A stretch of 64,000 bases of DNA from Rhodanobacter lindaniclasticus. GTDB lineage: Bacteria > Pseudomonadota > Gammaproteobacteria > Xanthomonadales > Rhodanobacteraceae. The notes below the pieces were generated by a model. It was not told the origin of the DNA. It searched no databases and was given only the letters and a program-made list of their open reading frames with translations. The stretch lies in NCBI RefSeq assembly GCF_004799035.1, contig NZ_MWIO01000008.1, positions 38,585 to 102,584 on the forward strand, given 5' to 3'. Shown here piece after piece: positions 27,227-36,179 of the stretch; the stretch's first letter is position 1, and the number at the start of each line of letters is the position of its first letter. Position numbers and translations under genes: made by a program.

Positions 27227-28311
27227 GGCAAGGCCACCGGGTAGGAGCCGAGCACGCGGATCGACGCGGCCGACTCGCCGATGTCGTGCACGGCGGCCTG
27301 CAGCGCATCGTCGTCGATGTGGCCGGAGACGTCGATGAAGAACGCGTATTGCCACTTGCCGGTGTGCGCGGGGCGCGACTCGATCCGGTTCAGGCTGATG
27401 CCGTGCTTCGCGAACGGACTGAGCACGTCGTACAGCGCGCCGGGCTTGTCGTTGACTGTGACCAGCAGCGACGTGCGGTCGTTGCCCGAGGGCGGGAACA
27501 GCGTGCGGCCGATCACCAGGAAACGCGTGGTGTTGTCGGCGCGGTCCTCGATGCCCTGCGCCACCGTCTTCAGCCGGTAGACCTTGCCCGCGCTTTCGCC
27601 GGCGATCGCCGCGACATCGTCGGCATGCAGCGCCAGTCGCGCCGCCTCGGCATTGCTCGACACCGCGATGCACTCGACCTCAGGCAGGTTGATGCGCAAC
27701 CAGGTCTTGCACTGCTGCAGCGACTGCGCATGAGCGTAGATGCGGCGCACGTCTTCCAGTCTGCCGCTGCGCGAATGCAGGCACTGGTGCACGCGCAGCT
27801 CGATCTCGCCGCAGATGGTGGCGTCGGAGGTGAGGAACATGTCCAGCGTCACCTGGATCATGCCCTGCCCCGAGTTCTCCACCGGCACCACGCCGAAGTC
27901 GGCATGCCCGGCGGCGACCTCCTGGAACACTTCCTCGATGCTGCCCAGCGGCAGGCCGTAGGCGGCGTGGCCGAAGTGCTTGCGCACGGCCTGTTCGCTG
28001 AAGGTGCCCTCCGGACCGAGAAAGCCGATCTTCAGCGGGTCTTCCTGTGCCAGGCAGGAGGACATGATCTCGCGAAACAGGCGCACCATCTCGGCGTCGG
28101 ACAGCGGCCCCTGGTTGCGGTCCACCACCATGCGCAGCACGTGTGCCTCGCGCTCGGGGCGGTAATAGTCGATCGCCGAGAGCCCCTCACCCTTCACCTT
28201 CGCCACGGTGCGAGCGTGATTGGCGCGCTCGGAGATGAGCTGCTGGATCTGCCGGTCGATGCTGTCGATGCGCTCGCGCATCTCGCTCAGCGGGGTCTTG
28301 GGGTCGTTCAT
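27223..28311 (-). CDS. pheA: bifunctional chorismate mutase/prephenate dehydratase (P-protein)
   Basis: A 362-residue enzyme with three domains. AroQ-type chorismate mutase (about 5-85) has RERIDSIDRQIQQLISER. Prephenate dehydratase starts at LKIGFLGPEGTFSEQA, and NTTRFLVIG carries its catalytic TxRF motif. A C-terminal ACT domain (GALYDVLSPFAKHGISLNRI) gives phenylalanine feedback inhibition. The ATG at 28311 (MNDPKTPLSEMRER) is the family start. It lies 66 bases after serC. No Phe-rich leader peptide precedes it, so regulation may be at the enzyme level only. Confidence 0.96.
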   Translation of the reverse strand: MNDPKTPLSEMRERIDSIDRQIQQLISERANHARTVAKVKGEGLSAIDYYRPEREAHVLRMVVDRNQGPLSDAEMVRLFREIMSSCLAQEDPLKIGFLGPEGTFSEQAVRKHFGHAAYGLPLGSIEEVFQEVAAGHADFGVVPVENSGQGMIQVTLDMFLTSDATICGEIELRVHQCLHSRSGRLEDVRRIYAHAQSLQQCKTWLRINLPEVECIAVSSNAEAARLALHADDVAAIAGESAGKVYRLKTVAQGIEDRADNTTRFLVIGRTLFPPSGNDRTSLLVTVNDKPGALYDVLSPFAKHGISLNRIESRPAHTGKWQYAFFIDVSGHIDDDALQAAVHDIGESAASIRVLGSYPVALP

Positions 28312-28377
28312 GCCTTGGCCGTCTGGATGGAAAGAAGTCCATTTGCATGCGAGCATCCCATGCTCCGCGAACGATGT

Positions 28378-29463
28378 TCAACCATGGCGCGTGGCAAAGT
28401 CGCGCATGAACGCAACCAGCGCCTCGACCGCCTCCAGCGGCACGGCGTTGTACAGCGATGCACGCATCCCGCCCACCGCCTTGTGCCCCTTCAAGGCAAG
28501 CAGCCCGGCGGCCTCGGATTCCTGCAGGAACGGCGCATCCAGCGCGCTGTCGTGGAGGGTGAAGGGTACGTTCATGCGCGAGCGCGCGGCCGGATCCACC
28601 GGGTTGCGGTAGTAGCCACCGGAGCCGTCGATGCTCGCGTACAGCAAGTCGGCCTTGGCGCGGTTGGCTGCACCCATCGCGGCCAGTCCGCCCTTCGCCA
28701 GCAGCCACTGGAAGGTGAGCCCGGCGAGGTACCAGCCCCAGGTATTGGGCGTGTTCAACATCGAATCGGCCGCGGCATGGTCGGCATAGCGGAAGATTCG
28801 CGCCATCGGCCGGCCCGCGCGTTGCAGCAGGTCACGGCGGATGATCAGCAGCACCAGCCCGGACGGGCCGATGTTCTTTTGCGCGCCGGCATAGACCAGG
28901 CCGAACCGGCGCACGTCCAGCGGCGCGGACAGGATGTTGGAGGACATGTCGGCGACCAGCGGCACCTCGCCCACCTCGGGCACGTCGGGGAACTCGACGC
29001 CATGGATGGTTTCGTTCGGCGTGTAATGCACGTAGGCGGCGCGCGGATCGAGCTGCCAGCTTTCGCGCGGCGGCAGCTGCCGATAGCCGGCGGCCTTCGC
29101 GCTGGCGGCCACGTTGACCTTCACGTAAGGCGTCGCCTCGCTGATCGCCTTGGCGCTCCAGTGGCCGCTGTCGATGTAGTCGGCGCTATCGCCCTCGCCC
29201 GCCAGGTTCATCGGGATCTGGGCGAACTGCTGGGTCGCGCCGCCCTGCAGGAACAGCACGGCGTGGTCTGCGGGAATGTCCAGCAGTGCGCGCAGGTCCG
29301 CTTCGGCTTGCGCGGCCATGGTGATGAAGCGCTTGCCGCGATGGGACTGCTCCATCACCGAAGCGCCACTGCCCTGCCAGTCGGTCAGCTCGTCGCGGGC
29401 ACGCTCGAGCACGGCCAGCGGCAGCGCGGCGGGACCGGCACTGAAATTCCAGACTCTGCTCAC
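28378..29463 (-). CDS. serC: phosphoserine aminotransferase
   Basis: A 361-residue PLP enzyme for the second step of serine synthesis, also used in pyridoxine synthesis. N terminus RVWNFSAGPAALPL is diagnostic. GLVYAGAQKNIGPSGLVL contains the PLP lysine. The C terminus has VGGMRASLYNAV. The start is GTG with AGGA six bases upstream. It is first in a serC-pheA-aroA series. Confidence 0.97.
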   Translation of the reverse strand: MSRVWNFSAGPAALPLAVLERARDELTDWQGSGASVMEQSHRGKRFITMAAQAEADLRALLDIPADHAVLFLQGGATQQFAQIPMNLAGEGDSADYIDSGHWSAKAISEATPYVKVNVAASAKAAGYRQLPPRESWQLDPRAAYVHYTPNETIHGVEFPDVPEVGEVPLVADMSSNILSAPLDVRRFGLVYAGAQKNIGPSGLVLLIIRRDLLQRAGRPMARIFRYADHAAADSMLNTPNTWGWYLAGLTFQWLLAKGGLAAMGAANRAKADLLYASIDGSGGYYRNPVDPAARSRMNVPFTLHDSALDAPFLQESEAAGLLALKGHKAVGGMRASLYNAVPLEAVEALVAFMRDFATRHG

Positions 29464-29496
29464 GGGGTTTCCTGCGGCGTCGAGGGGTTGTTCCGC

Positions 29497-29527
29497 ATTA
29501 TGCCGCGGCGCAACATGCTTTCGTCAA
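29497..29527 (-). promoter_or_regulatory. candidate serC promoter
   Basis: Minus strand TTGACG (29527-29522), a 19-base spacer and CATAAT (29502-29497), about 35 bases before the serC GTG. The spacer is long, so strength is uncertain. Confidence 0.5.
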
Positions 29528-29534
29528 CCAGCGA

Positions 29535-30302
29535 TCAGAAGCGCACCAGCAACACCAGGGCGATGGCCAGCGCCAGTGCGGCGGCAGTCGCGATCAGCCA
29601 CCACACTTCGCCGGAGGGACCGGCTGCCGCCTCGGGCAAAGCCGCAGACCGCGGCGCAGGCTCGACCGGTTCCGGCTCGGGTTCCATGCCCGGAGCCTCC
29701 AGCACGAAGCGGTGCATCGCCACGCCGATCTGGTCGCCGTCCTGCAGCGCCACGCATTGCGTCACCACACCGTTCACCCGCAACGGATGCCGCGCCGACG
29801 GCAGGGTCGACTCCAGCATCAGCCGGCCCTCCTGCCAACCGATGCGCAGGCCCGCCGCCTCGCCCGCCGGCAGGCCCGGCAGGCAGCGACCAGCTGGGCC
29901 GAATTCCAACCCGTCCTGCACCGGCAGCAGCCGCCCGGACAGCGGGCCGGCGACCGCACGCAGCGCCACGATGCACCGTTCGTGCGCCGGAACCTGGCGC
30001 GGCTCGCGCAGCGCGGGGTCGTCGTCGTCACGCAGCAACATGCGGCAATCGCCGATGCTGACCACGTCGCCCGGGCGCACCAGCGCACGCTCGCGCACCG
30101 GCCTGGCGTTGACATAGATACGGTCGGCCGAGGGCAGCACCTGGAGCACCCAGCCACGGCGATCCTGCTCGATGCGCACGTGCCGCGCGGCCGCCTGGCT
30201 GGCAGCCAGCACCAGGTCGTTGGCGGCGTCGCTGCCGATGCACAGCCGTGCCTGCGTCCAGCGGAAATCCTCGCGAGCGGCGTTGGGAAATTCGATGCGC
30301 AT
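29535..30302 (-). CDS. FHA domain protein with C-terminal membrane anchor
   Basis: A 255-residue protein. The N-terminal forkhead-associated domain (about 15-95) has the core LCIGSDAANDLVLAASQAAARHVRI, a phosphothreonine-binding fold in which the SxxH position reads SQAAARH. A second beta-rich region follows at about 110-205. A Pro/Glu-rich linker (PEPEPVEPAP) then leads to one hydrophobic C-terminal helix (WWLIATAAALALAIALVLL). The layout suggests a tail-anchored cytoplasmic sensor. No kinase gene is nearby. The start at 30302 is chosen at the FHA N terminus, MRIEFPN. Confidence 0.75.
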   Translation of the reverse strand: MRIEFPNAAREDFRWTQARLCIGSDAANDLVLAASQAAARHVRIEQDRRGWVLQVLPSADRIYVNARPVRERALVRPGDVVSIGDCRMLLRDDDDPALREPRQVPAHERCIVALRAVAGPLSGRLLPVQDGLEFGPAGRCLPGLPAGEAAGLRIGWQEGRLMLESTLPSARHPLRVNGVVTQCVALQDGDQIGVAMHRFVLEAPGMEPEPEPVEPAPRSAALPEAAAGPSGEVWWLIATAAALALAIALVLLVRF

Positions 30303-30383
30303 GGCGTGCCAGATCGATGAATCGCGAGACTCTACCATGCGCCTGCGTGGCAGTAAGATGGGCGCTTTGCCGGAAGCATCCCG

Positions 30384-30659
30384 ATGCCGAGCATCCACAT
30401 CCGCCGCCCCCATCAGTTGCCGATGGCCGAGGCCCGCGCCCGCGTCGACCAGGTGGCGGCGCGCATGCAGGAGAAGTTCGGTCTGGCCGGCGAATGGCAG
30501 GGCGATACCCTGGGTTTCTCGCGCCCGGGCCTCACCGGCTCGATCGCCGTGGAGCGCGAGGCGATCGAGGTGCAGGCGCGGCTGGGCATGATGCTGACCC
30601 CGTTGAAGGGCGTGATCGAACAGGAGATCCGGCGCAAGCTGGAGGAGCTGTTCGCCTGA
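30384..30659 (+). CDS. polyhydroxyalkanoic acid system family protein
   Basis: A 91-residue protein matching the small PHA granule-region family (PHA_gran_rgn). It begins PSIHIRRPHQLPMAEARARVDQVA, has a GEWQGDTLGFSRPGLTGSIAVE core and ends GVIEQEIRRKLEELF. Members are found in PHA-producing bacteria and are thought to affect granule formation or act as a PHA-linked regulator. The class III synthase genes lie about 10 kb away. It sits between the FHA gene and infA. Confidence 0.85.
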   Translation: MPSIHIRRPHQLPMAEARARVDQVAARMQEKFGLAGEWQGDTLGFSRPGLTGSIAVEREAIEVQARLGMMLTPLKGVIEQEIRRKLEELFA

Positions 30660-30689
30660 CCCTGCCCAGGGCCTTGATGATTCTTTAAC

Positions 30690-30712
30690 CATGCCGCCAT
30701 TCGTGGCATAAT
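30690..30712 (+). promoter_or_regulatory. candidate infA promoter
   Basis: An extended -10 TGG CATAAT (CATAAT at 30707-30712) with a weak TTTAAC/TTAACC -35 about 16-17 bases upstream. It gives a leader of about 40 bases before infA. Confidence 0.5.
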
Positions 30713-30758
30713 CGACGGCTTACGCGGCCACATCGGTCGCGCGTGAAGCCCGGGATAT

Positions 30759-30977
30759 ATGGCCAAAGACGACGTCATCGAAATGGAAGGCACGGTCCAG
30801 GAGACCTTGCCCAACACCATGTTCCGCGTGCAGCTGGAGAACGGTCACGTGGTGATCGCGCACATCTCCGGGCGCATGCGCAAGCACTACATCCGCATCC
30901 TCACCGGCGACAAGGTCAAGATCGAGATGACCCCGTACGACCTGAGCAAGGGTCGCATCACTTACCGCATGAAGTAG
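30759..30977 (+). CDS. infA: translation initiation factor IF-1
   Basis: A 72-residue S1-like OB-fold factor binding the 30S A site. [19 protein letters not shown] and [20 protein letters not shown] are near-invariant, and the length is exactly that of E. coli IF-1. It is followed by a strong terminator and converges with clpA. Confidence 0.98.
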   Translation: MAKDDVIEMEGTVQETLPNTMFRVQLENGHVVIAHISGRMRKHYIRILTGDKVKIEMTPYDLSKGRITYRMK

Positions 30978-31004
30978 GCCGCCCTGCAGGGCGGTACCGC
31001 AGAA

Positions 31005-31040
31005 AGCAGAAAGCGGCGCCATGCGCCGCTTTCTGCTTTT
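31005..31040 (+). terminator. infA intrinsic terminator
   Basis: A perfect 15-bp stem AGCAGAAAGCGGCGC/GCGCCGCTTTCTGCT with a 3-base loop, then TTT. It lies 28 bases after the infA stop and 24 before the clpA stop. Confidence 0.85.
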
Positions 31041-31063
31041 CCGACACCTGTATCAGCCGGGCG

Positions 31064-33334
31064 TCATTCGACGATGGCCGGCAGCTTGGCGGCAGCCTTG
31101 CACTCGACCTTCAGCTCGCCATCGGCCACGCTCAGCGTGACCACGCCGCCGTCGACCAGCTTGCCGAACAGCAGCTCGTCGGCCAACGCCCGCTTCACCT
31201 TCTCCTGGATCACCCGCGCCATCGGCCGTGCGCCCATCTGCGGGTCGAAGCCGTGCTCGGCCAGCCAGCGGCGGGCATCGGCGCCCACGTCCAGGCTCAC
31301 CTTCTTCTCGGTCAGCTGGCTTTCCAGTTCGATCAGGAACTTGTCGACCACGCGCAGGATGTGCTCGAAATCCAGCGAGTCGAACTGGATGATCGCATCC
31401 AGCCGGTTGCGGAACTCCGGCGTGAAGATGCGGCGGATCACTTCCATTGCATCGGACTCGTGCTTCTGCTCGACGAAACCCATGGTACGTCGGGAGGCAA
31501 TGGCCGCACCCGCATTGGTGGTCATCACCACCACCACGTTCTTGAAGTTCGCCTCGCGGCCGTTGGTGTCGGTGAGCACGCCGCGGTCCATCACCTGCAG
31601 CAGGATGTTGAACACGTCCGGGTGCGCCTTCTCGATCTCGTCGAGCAGCAGTACCGCGTGCGGATGCTTGGTCACCGCCTCGGTCAGCAGGCCGCCCTGG
31701 TCGAAGCCGACGTAGCCCGGGGGAGCGCCGACCAGGCGCGACACCGAGTGCCCTTCCATGTACTCGGACATGTCGAAGCGGATCATCTCGATGCCGAGCT
31801 GCATTGCCAGCTGCTTGGTGACCTCGGTCTTGCCGACACCGGTCGGGCCGGCCAGCAGGAAGCAGCCGATCGGCTTGGACGGATCGGCCAGGCCCGAGCG
31901 GGCCATCTTGATTGACGCGGCCAGTGCCTCGATCGCCGGGTCCTGACCGAACACCACCATTTTCAGGTTGCGCTCGAGGTTGCGCAGCACGTCGCGATCG
32001 GAAGCGGAGACCTGCTTCTCCGGAATGCGTGCCATCTTGGCCACGATGTACTCGACCTCGCTGACGTCCACGGTGCCGGTGCGCTTGTCTTCCGGCAGCA
32101 GCCGCTGACGCGCGCCAGCCTCGTCGATCACGTCGATCGCCTTGTCCGGCAGCAGCCGGTCGGGGATGTGCTTCACCGACAGGTCGACGGCCGCCTTCAG
32201 CGCGTCGTTGGTGTAGGCGACATGGTGGTGTTCCTCGAAGCGGGAACGCAGGCCCTTGAGGATCTCCACGCTGTCGGCCACGGTCGGTTCGACCACGTCG
32301 ATCTTCTGGAAGCGGCGGGCCAGTGCGCGATCCTTCTCGAACACGCCGCGGTATTCCTGGAACGTGGTCGAACCGATGCAGCGCAATTCGCCCGAAGCCA
32401 GCATCGGCTTGATCAGGTTCGACGCGTCCATGGTGCCGCCCGAAGCGGAGCCGGCGCCGATGATGGTGTGGATCTCGTCGATGAACAGGATCGCGCCGGG
32501 CTGCTTCTTGAGCTGCGCGATCACGCTCTTGAGGCGCTTCTCGAAATCGCCGCGGTACTTGGTGCCGGCCACCAGTGCACCGAGATCCAGCGCCCAGATG
32601 GTGGCACTCTCCAGCACCTCGGGCACTTCGCCGTCGACGATGCGCTTGGCCAGGCCCTCGGCCAAGGCGGTCTTGCCCACGCCGGCCTCGCCGACATACA
32701 GCGGATTGTTCTTGCGCCGGCGGCACAGCACCTGGATGGTGCGCTCGATCTCGTCGGCGCGGCCGATCAGCGGGTCGATCTTGCCCTCCAGCGCCAGCTC
32801 GTTGAGGTTGCTGGCGAACTCGTGCAGCGGGTTGCCCTTCGGCTCGCCGCCCTCCTCGCCCTCACGCTCGCCGCCGGCCACACCGGCGGCCGGCTCGTCG
32901 CCGATCTTGGCGATGCCGTGGGAAATGTAGTTGACCACGTCGAGCCGGGTGATCTCCTGCTGGTGCATGAAGAACACCGCATGCGAGTCCTTCTCGCCGA
33001 AGATCGCCACCAGCACGTTGGCGCCGGTGACCTCCTTTCGACCGGACGACTGCACGTGGTAGACGGCGCGCTGCAGCACCCGCTGGAAGCCCAGCGTGGG
33101 TTGCGTGTCGCGCTCGTCGCCCGGCGGCAGCACCGGCACCGTCTCGCCGATGATGCGGGTCAGCTCGCCGGCCAGGCGCGGCAGGTCGACGCCGCAGGCG
33201 CGCAAGGCACCCAGCGCCGACTGGTTCTCGGTCAGCGCCAGCAGCAGGTGCTCCACCGTCATGAACTCATGGCGTTGTTCGCGGGCCTGCTTGTAGCAGT
33301 GGCCGATGGTGACTTCCAGATCCTTGCTGAACAT
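31064..33334 (-). CDS. clpA: ATP-dependent Clp protease ATP-binding subunit ClpA
   Basis: A 756-residue AAA+ unfoldase feeding ClpP. The N domain (MFSKDLEVTIGHCYKQAREQ) binds ClpS. The first AAA module has Walker A GEAGVGKTALAEG near 210 and Walker B ILFIDEIHTIIG. The second has GPTGVGKTEVTKQ near 490 and VLLLDEIEKAHPDVFN. An IGL-type ClpP-docking loop was not pinned down by eye. It follows clpS by 65 bases, the standard clpS-clpA pair. No clpP lies in the window. Confidence 0.97.
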   Translation of the reverse strand: MFSKDLEVTIGHCYKQAREQRHEFMTVEHLLLALTENQSALGALRACGVDLPRLAGELTRIIGETVPVLPPGDERDTQPTLGFQRVLQRAVYHVQSSGRKEVTGANVLVAIFGEKDSHAVFFMHQQEITRLDVVNYISHGIAKIGDEPAAGVAGGEREGEEGGEPKGNPLHEFASNLNELALEGKIDPLIGRADEIERTIQVLCRRRKNNPLYVGEAGVGKTALAEGLAKRIVDGEVPEVLESATIWALDLGALVAGTKYRGDFEKRLKSVIAQLKKQPGAILFIDEIHTIIGAGSASGGTMDASNLIKPMLASGELRCIGSTTFQEYRGVFEKDRALARRFQKIDVVEPTVADSVEILKGLRSRFEEHHHVAYTNDALKAAVDLSVKHIPDRLLPDKAIDVIDEAGARQRLLPEDKRTGTVDVSEVEYIVAKMARIPEKQVSASDRDVLRNLERNLKMVVFGQDPAIEALAASIKMARSGLADPSKPIGCFLLAGPTGVGKTEVTKQLAMQLGIEMIRFDMSEYMEGHSVSRLVGAPPGYVGFDQGGLLTEAVTKHPHAVLLLDEIEKAHPDVFNILLQVMDRGVLTDTNGREANFKNVVVVMTTNAGAAIASRRTMGFVEQKHESDAMEVIRRIFTPEFRNRLDAIIQFDSLDFEHILRVVDKFLIELESQLTEKKVSLDVGADARRWLAEHGFDPQMGARPMARVIQEKVKRALADELLFGKLVDGGVVTLSVADGELKVECKAAAKLPAIVE

Positions 33335-33399
33335 TCGGATCGTCTCCGCTAGCTTGTTGGGCGGCCTTCAACGCCGCGATGAGCACGAAATGGGGGCGT

Positions 33400-33726
33400 T
33401 CAGAGCTTTTCCATAGTGCACAACAACGGGTGCTGGTGCGAGCGTGAATATTCGTTGACGTGGGTGACCTTGGTTTCTGCCACTTCCCGCGTGAACACGC
33501 CGCACACGCCGCGCCCACGGGTATGGACGTGCAGCATGATCTGTACCGCCTGTTTCTGGTCCAGGCCGAAGAAACTGCGCAATACCTCCACCACGAAGTC
33601 CATCGGTGTGAAATCGTCGTTCAGCAGCAGTACCTGAAACAGTGGCGGGCGAGCCACCTCGGGCTTGGCGGTTTCCAGCGCCAGGCCGCGGCCGCTGTCT
33701 TGCTCATGTTCGTTTTCGTTGGCCAT
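33400..33726 (-). CDS. clpS: ATP-dependent Clp protease adaptor ClpS
   Basis: A 108-residue N-end-rule adaptor that delivers substrates with bulky N termini to ClpAP. It has the flexible acidic N terminus followed by the conserved [19 protein letters not shown], then the [21 protein letters not shown] helix-turn region lining the substrate pocket. A TATACT box at 33763-33758 upstream may be its -10. Confidence 0.96.
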   Translation of the reverse strand: MANENEHEQDSGRGLALETAKPEVARPPLFQVLLLNDDFTPMDFVVEVLRSFFGLDQKQAVQIMLHVHTRGRGVCGVFTREVAETKVTHVNEYSRSHQHPLLCTMEKL

Positions 33727-33808
33727 GATTTCGTGGGAGGTACTTGTTTCGGTTCAAAGTATACGCGCCGCCGATCCCGCCCTGCGCGCCAGCGTTTCCT
33801 TCAGGTAG

Positions 33809-33817
33809 TGGCACAAT
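33809..33817 (+). promoter_or_regulatory. candidate nudJ-mnmA-hflD promoter
   Basis: Extended -10 TGG CACAAT (CACAAT 33812-33817), 28 bases before the nudJ ATG. It resembles the infA TGG CATAAT element. There is no clear -35. Confidence 0.4.
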
Positions 33818-33844
33818 GGACGTTTTTCCACCCCTGCATTTTTG

Positions 33845-34330
33845 ATGGCCGACCCCACGCCCCGCCCCGAGATCTGGCGCCCCCACGTCACCGTGGCATG
33901 CGTGGTGACTGACGCCGGGCGCTATCTGATGGTGGAGGAAGAGGTCGCGGGCCGACTGGTCTGCAACCAGCCGGCCGGGCATCTTGAGGATGGCGAGACG
34001 CTGGCCGCCGCGGCCGTGCGCGAGACGCTGGAAGAGACCGGCTGGACGGTCGAACTGCAGCACCTGATCGGCGTGCAGCAATGGCGCAGCAGCGAGCACG
34101 GCGAGGCGGTGATCCGCTTCAGTTTCGCCGCCCGGGCAGTTGAGCACGACGCCGGCCGTCCGCTGGACACCGGCATCCGCCGCGCCTTGTGGATGACCCG
34201 CGACGAAATCGCCGGCCTCGGCGAGCGCCTGCGCAGCCCGCTGGTGCTGACCAGCATCGATGCCTGGCTGGCCGGGCAGCGGCTGCCGCTGTCCAGCCTG
34301 AGCTGGGTGCGCGGAGGGTCGCGCGAATGA
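33845..34330 (+). CDS. nudJ: NUDIX hydrolase, NudJ type
   Basis: A 161-residue Nudix hydrolase. The Nudix box GX5EX7REUXEEXGU is intact as [20 protein letters not shown] followed by TGW. The gene overlaps mnmA by 4 bases (ATGA) and precedes mnmA-hflD, the same order as nudJ-mnmA-hflD in E. coli. That supports the NudJ assignment (hydrolysis of thiamine pyrophosphate-type and nucleoside tri/diphosphates in E. coli). The ATG at 33845 is used, not the TTG codon before it. Confidence 0.88.
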   Translation: MADPTPRPEIWRPHVTVACVVTDAGRYLMVEEEVAGRLVCNQPAGHLEDGETLAAAAVRETLEETGWTVELQHLIGVQQWRSSEHGEAVIRFSFAARAVEHDAGRPLDTGIRRALWMTRDEIAGLGERLRSPLVLTSIDAWLAGQRLPLSSLSWVRGGSRE

Positions 34331-35469
34331 AGGTGATGCTGGGTATTTCCGGTGGCGTCGACTCGTCGGTGGCTGCCCTGTTGCTGCAACAGCAAGGCCA
34401 CGACGTCGAAGGCCTGTTCATGCAGAACTGGGAAGAGGACGACCGTGACGGCCCGTGTACCAGCGACGCCGATCGCAGGGACGCGGTGGCGGTCTGCGGC
34501 CGACTGGGCATCCCGTTCCATGCGCGCAATTTCGCCGCCGAGTACTGGGATGGCGTGTTCGAGCACTTTCTCGCCGAATACCGTCGTGGCCGTACACCCA
34601 ACCCGGACGTGCTGTGCAACCGGGAAATCAAGTTCCGCACCTTCCTGGACGAGGCTCGCGCGCTCGGTGCCGAGCGCATCGCCACCGGGCATTACGCCCG
34701 TGTCGATTGCGTGGACGGACGCTACCGGCTGTTGCGGGCGCGGGACGCGGCGAAGGACCAGAGCTATTTCCTGCATGCGCTGGGCCAGCAGGCGCTGGCG
34801 GCGACGCTGTTCCCGCTGGGCGACCTGGAAAAGACGCAGGTGCGCGCCCTCGCGCGTGACGCGGCATTGCCGACCCATGCAAAGAAGGATTCCACTGGCA
34901 TCTGCTTCATCGGCGAACGCGATTTCCGCAGCTTTCTGGCGCAGTACATCCCCGCGCGCCCGGGCGAGATGCGCACGCCTGACGGCCATCGGGTCGGCGA
35001 GCACCAGGGCGTCATGTATTACACCCTGGGCCAGCGCAATGGACTGGGCATCGGCGGCCGGCATGGCGCCAGCGGCGAACCCTGGTTCGTGGTGGGCAAG
35101 GACGTACCGGCCAACGTACTGATCGTCGCCCAGGGTGGCGAAAACCACTGGCTGCTGTCGCGGCGACTGCAGACCGAAGTGCCGCACTGGATCGCCGGCG
35201 CACCACCTGCCGCGGAGTTTCGTTGCACCGCCCGCACGCGCTACCGCCAGGCCGATCAGGCCTGTTCGGTCAGCGTGAGCGAGGCCGGTCTCGCTGTCAC
35301 CTTCGACGTGCCGCAACGGGCCGTCACGCCAGGGCAATCGGTGGTCTTCTATGCTGGCGAGGTCTGTCTCGGCGGCGCGGTGATCATGGCGACCGATGCG
35401 GCTTATGGCGGGCTGCCGCCAGCCTCCACCTCCACAGCGCACTTCAAGGAATCGCAAATCCGTGTTTGA
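34327..35469 (+). CDS. mnmA: tRNA-specific 2-thiouridylase MnmA
   Basis: A 380-residue PP-loop enzyme that thiolates U34 of tRNA-Lys, -Glu and -Gln. PP-loop SGGVDSS is at residues 8-14. The catalytic Cys pair is C97 (in [12 protein letters not shown]) and C193 (in [13 protein letters not shown]). MQNWEEDD near 33-40 is the conserved Asp/Asn segment. Coupled to nudJ by ATGA. Confidence 0.97.
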   Translation: MKVMLGISGGVDSSVAALLLQQQGHDVEGLFMQNWEEDDRDGPCTSDADRRDAVAVCGRLGIPFHARNFAAEYWDGVFEHFLAEYRRGRTPNPDVLCNREIKFRTFLDEARALGAERIATGHYARVDCVDGRYRLLRARDAAKDQSYFLHALGQQALAATLFPLGDLEKTQVRALARDAALPTHAKKDSTGICFIGERDFRSFLAQYIPARPGEMRTPDGHRVGEHQGVMYYTLGQRNGLGIGGRHGASGEPWFVVGKDVPANVLIVAQGGENHWLLSRRLQTEVPHWIAGAPPAAEFRCTARTRYRQADQACSVSVSEAGLAVTFDVPQRAVTPGQSVVFYAGEVCLGGAVIMATDAAYGGLPPASTSTAHFKESQIRV

Positions 35470-35479
35470 AACCTTCGGC

Positions 35480-36103
35480 ATGAACGAGGAACGCGTGCTC
35501 GCCCTCGCCGGGCTGTTCCAGGCCTGTTCGCTGGCCCAGCAACTGGCCAATGAGGGGCGCTGTGACGATACGGCCATGCAGGCCGGCGTGGCCAGCATCT
35601 TCCGCATCGACGCGCCCTCGGTCGTGGCCGTGTACGGCGGTGTTTCCAACCTCCGGCTCGGCCTGCGCAACCTGGTTGCCCAACTGGACGAGAGCGAACG
35701 CGACATGTCGGTGACCCGCATGGTGGTCACCGTGATGCGGCTGGAGCGCAGCCTTTCCGGCCGCCCCGAACTGATGGAGAAACTGCAGCAGGGCATCCTG
35801 GCCGCGCAGCGCCAGGTCGAGCATTTCGGGCAGGACTCGACCCAGGTCAGCGGCCGCCTTGCCGAACTGTACGCGTCCACGCTGTCCACGCTGAGGCCTC
35901 GAGTGATGGTCAGCGGTAATCCGCAGCAGTTGCAGCAGCCGGCAGTAGTTGAACGGGTGCGCGCAAACCTGCTGGCCGCGATGCGCTCGGCGGTGCTGTG
36001 GCGCCAGGTGGGTGGGCGCCAATGGCAGTTGCTGGTGTTCCGCCGCCAATGCAGCATGCTGGCCCGTGGCCTGCTGACCGGTGCGACCCTGGACCATCGC
36101 TGA
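35480..36103 (+). CDS. hflD: high frequency lysogenization protein HflD homologue
   Basis: A 207-residue, mostly helical, peripheral membrane-type protein matching HflD. It has ERVLALAGLFQACSLAQQLA at the N terminus, GGVSNLRLGLRNLVAQLD in the middle, and RVRANLLAAMRSAVLWRQVGG near the C terminus. E. coli HflD interacts with phage lambda CII; its native role is unclear. Synteny with mnmA supports the call. The ATG at 35480 has a weak SD; a GTG at 35462 overlapping mnmA is an alternative start adding six residues. Confidence 0.9.
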   Translation: MNEERVLALAGLFQACSLAQQLANEGRCDDTAMQAGVASIFRIDAPSVVAVYGGVSNLRLGLRNLVAQLDESERDMSVTRMVVTVMRLERSLSGRPELMEKLQQGILAAQRQVEHFGQDSTQVSGRLAELYASTLSTLRPRVMVSGNPQQLQQPAVVERVRANLLAAMRSAVLWRQVGGRQWQLLVFRRQCSMLARGLLTGATLDHR

Positions 36104-36131
36104 GAAGTACCCGACTCGCGCGCCCCGGATG

Positions 36132-36166
36132 ACGAAAGGCCCCGGTTTTGCCGGGGCCTTTCGTTT
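36132..36166. terminator. terminator between hflD and gyrA
   Basis: A 14-bp stem ACGAAAGGCCCCGG/CCGGGGCCTTTCGT with a TTTTG loop and TT after it. It lies between convergent genes and can serve hflD, with weaker use for gyrA. Confidence 0.8.
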
Positions 36167-36179
36167 CAGGACGAGCGCT

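Noticed and set aside
28312..28377. Phe leader peptide or attenuator before pheA
   Set aside because: No Phe-rich ORF and no terminator hairpin in the 66-base gap.
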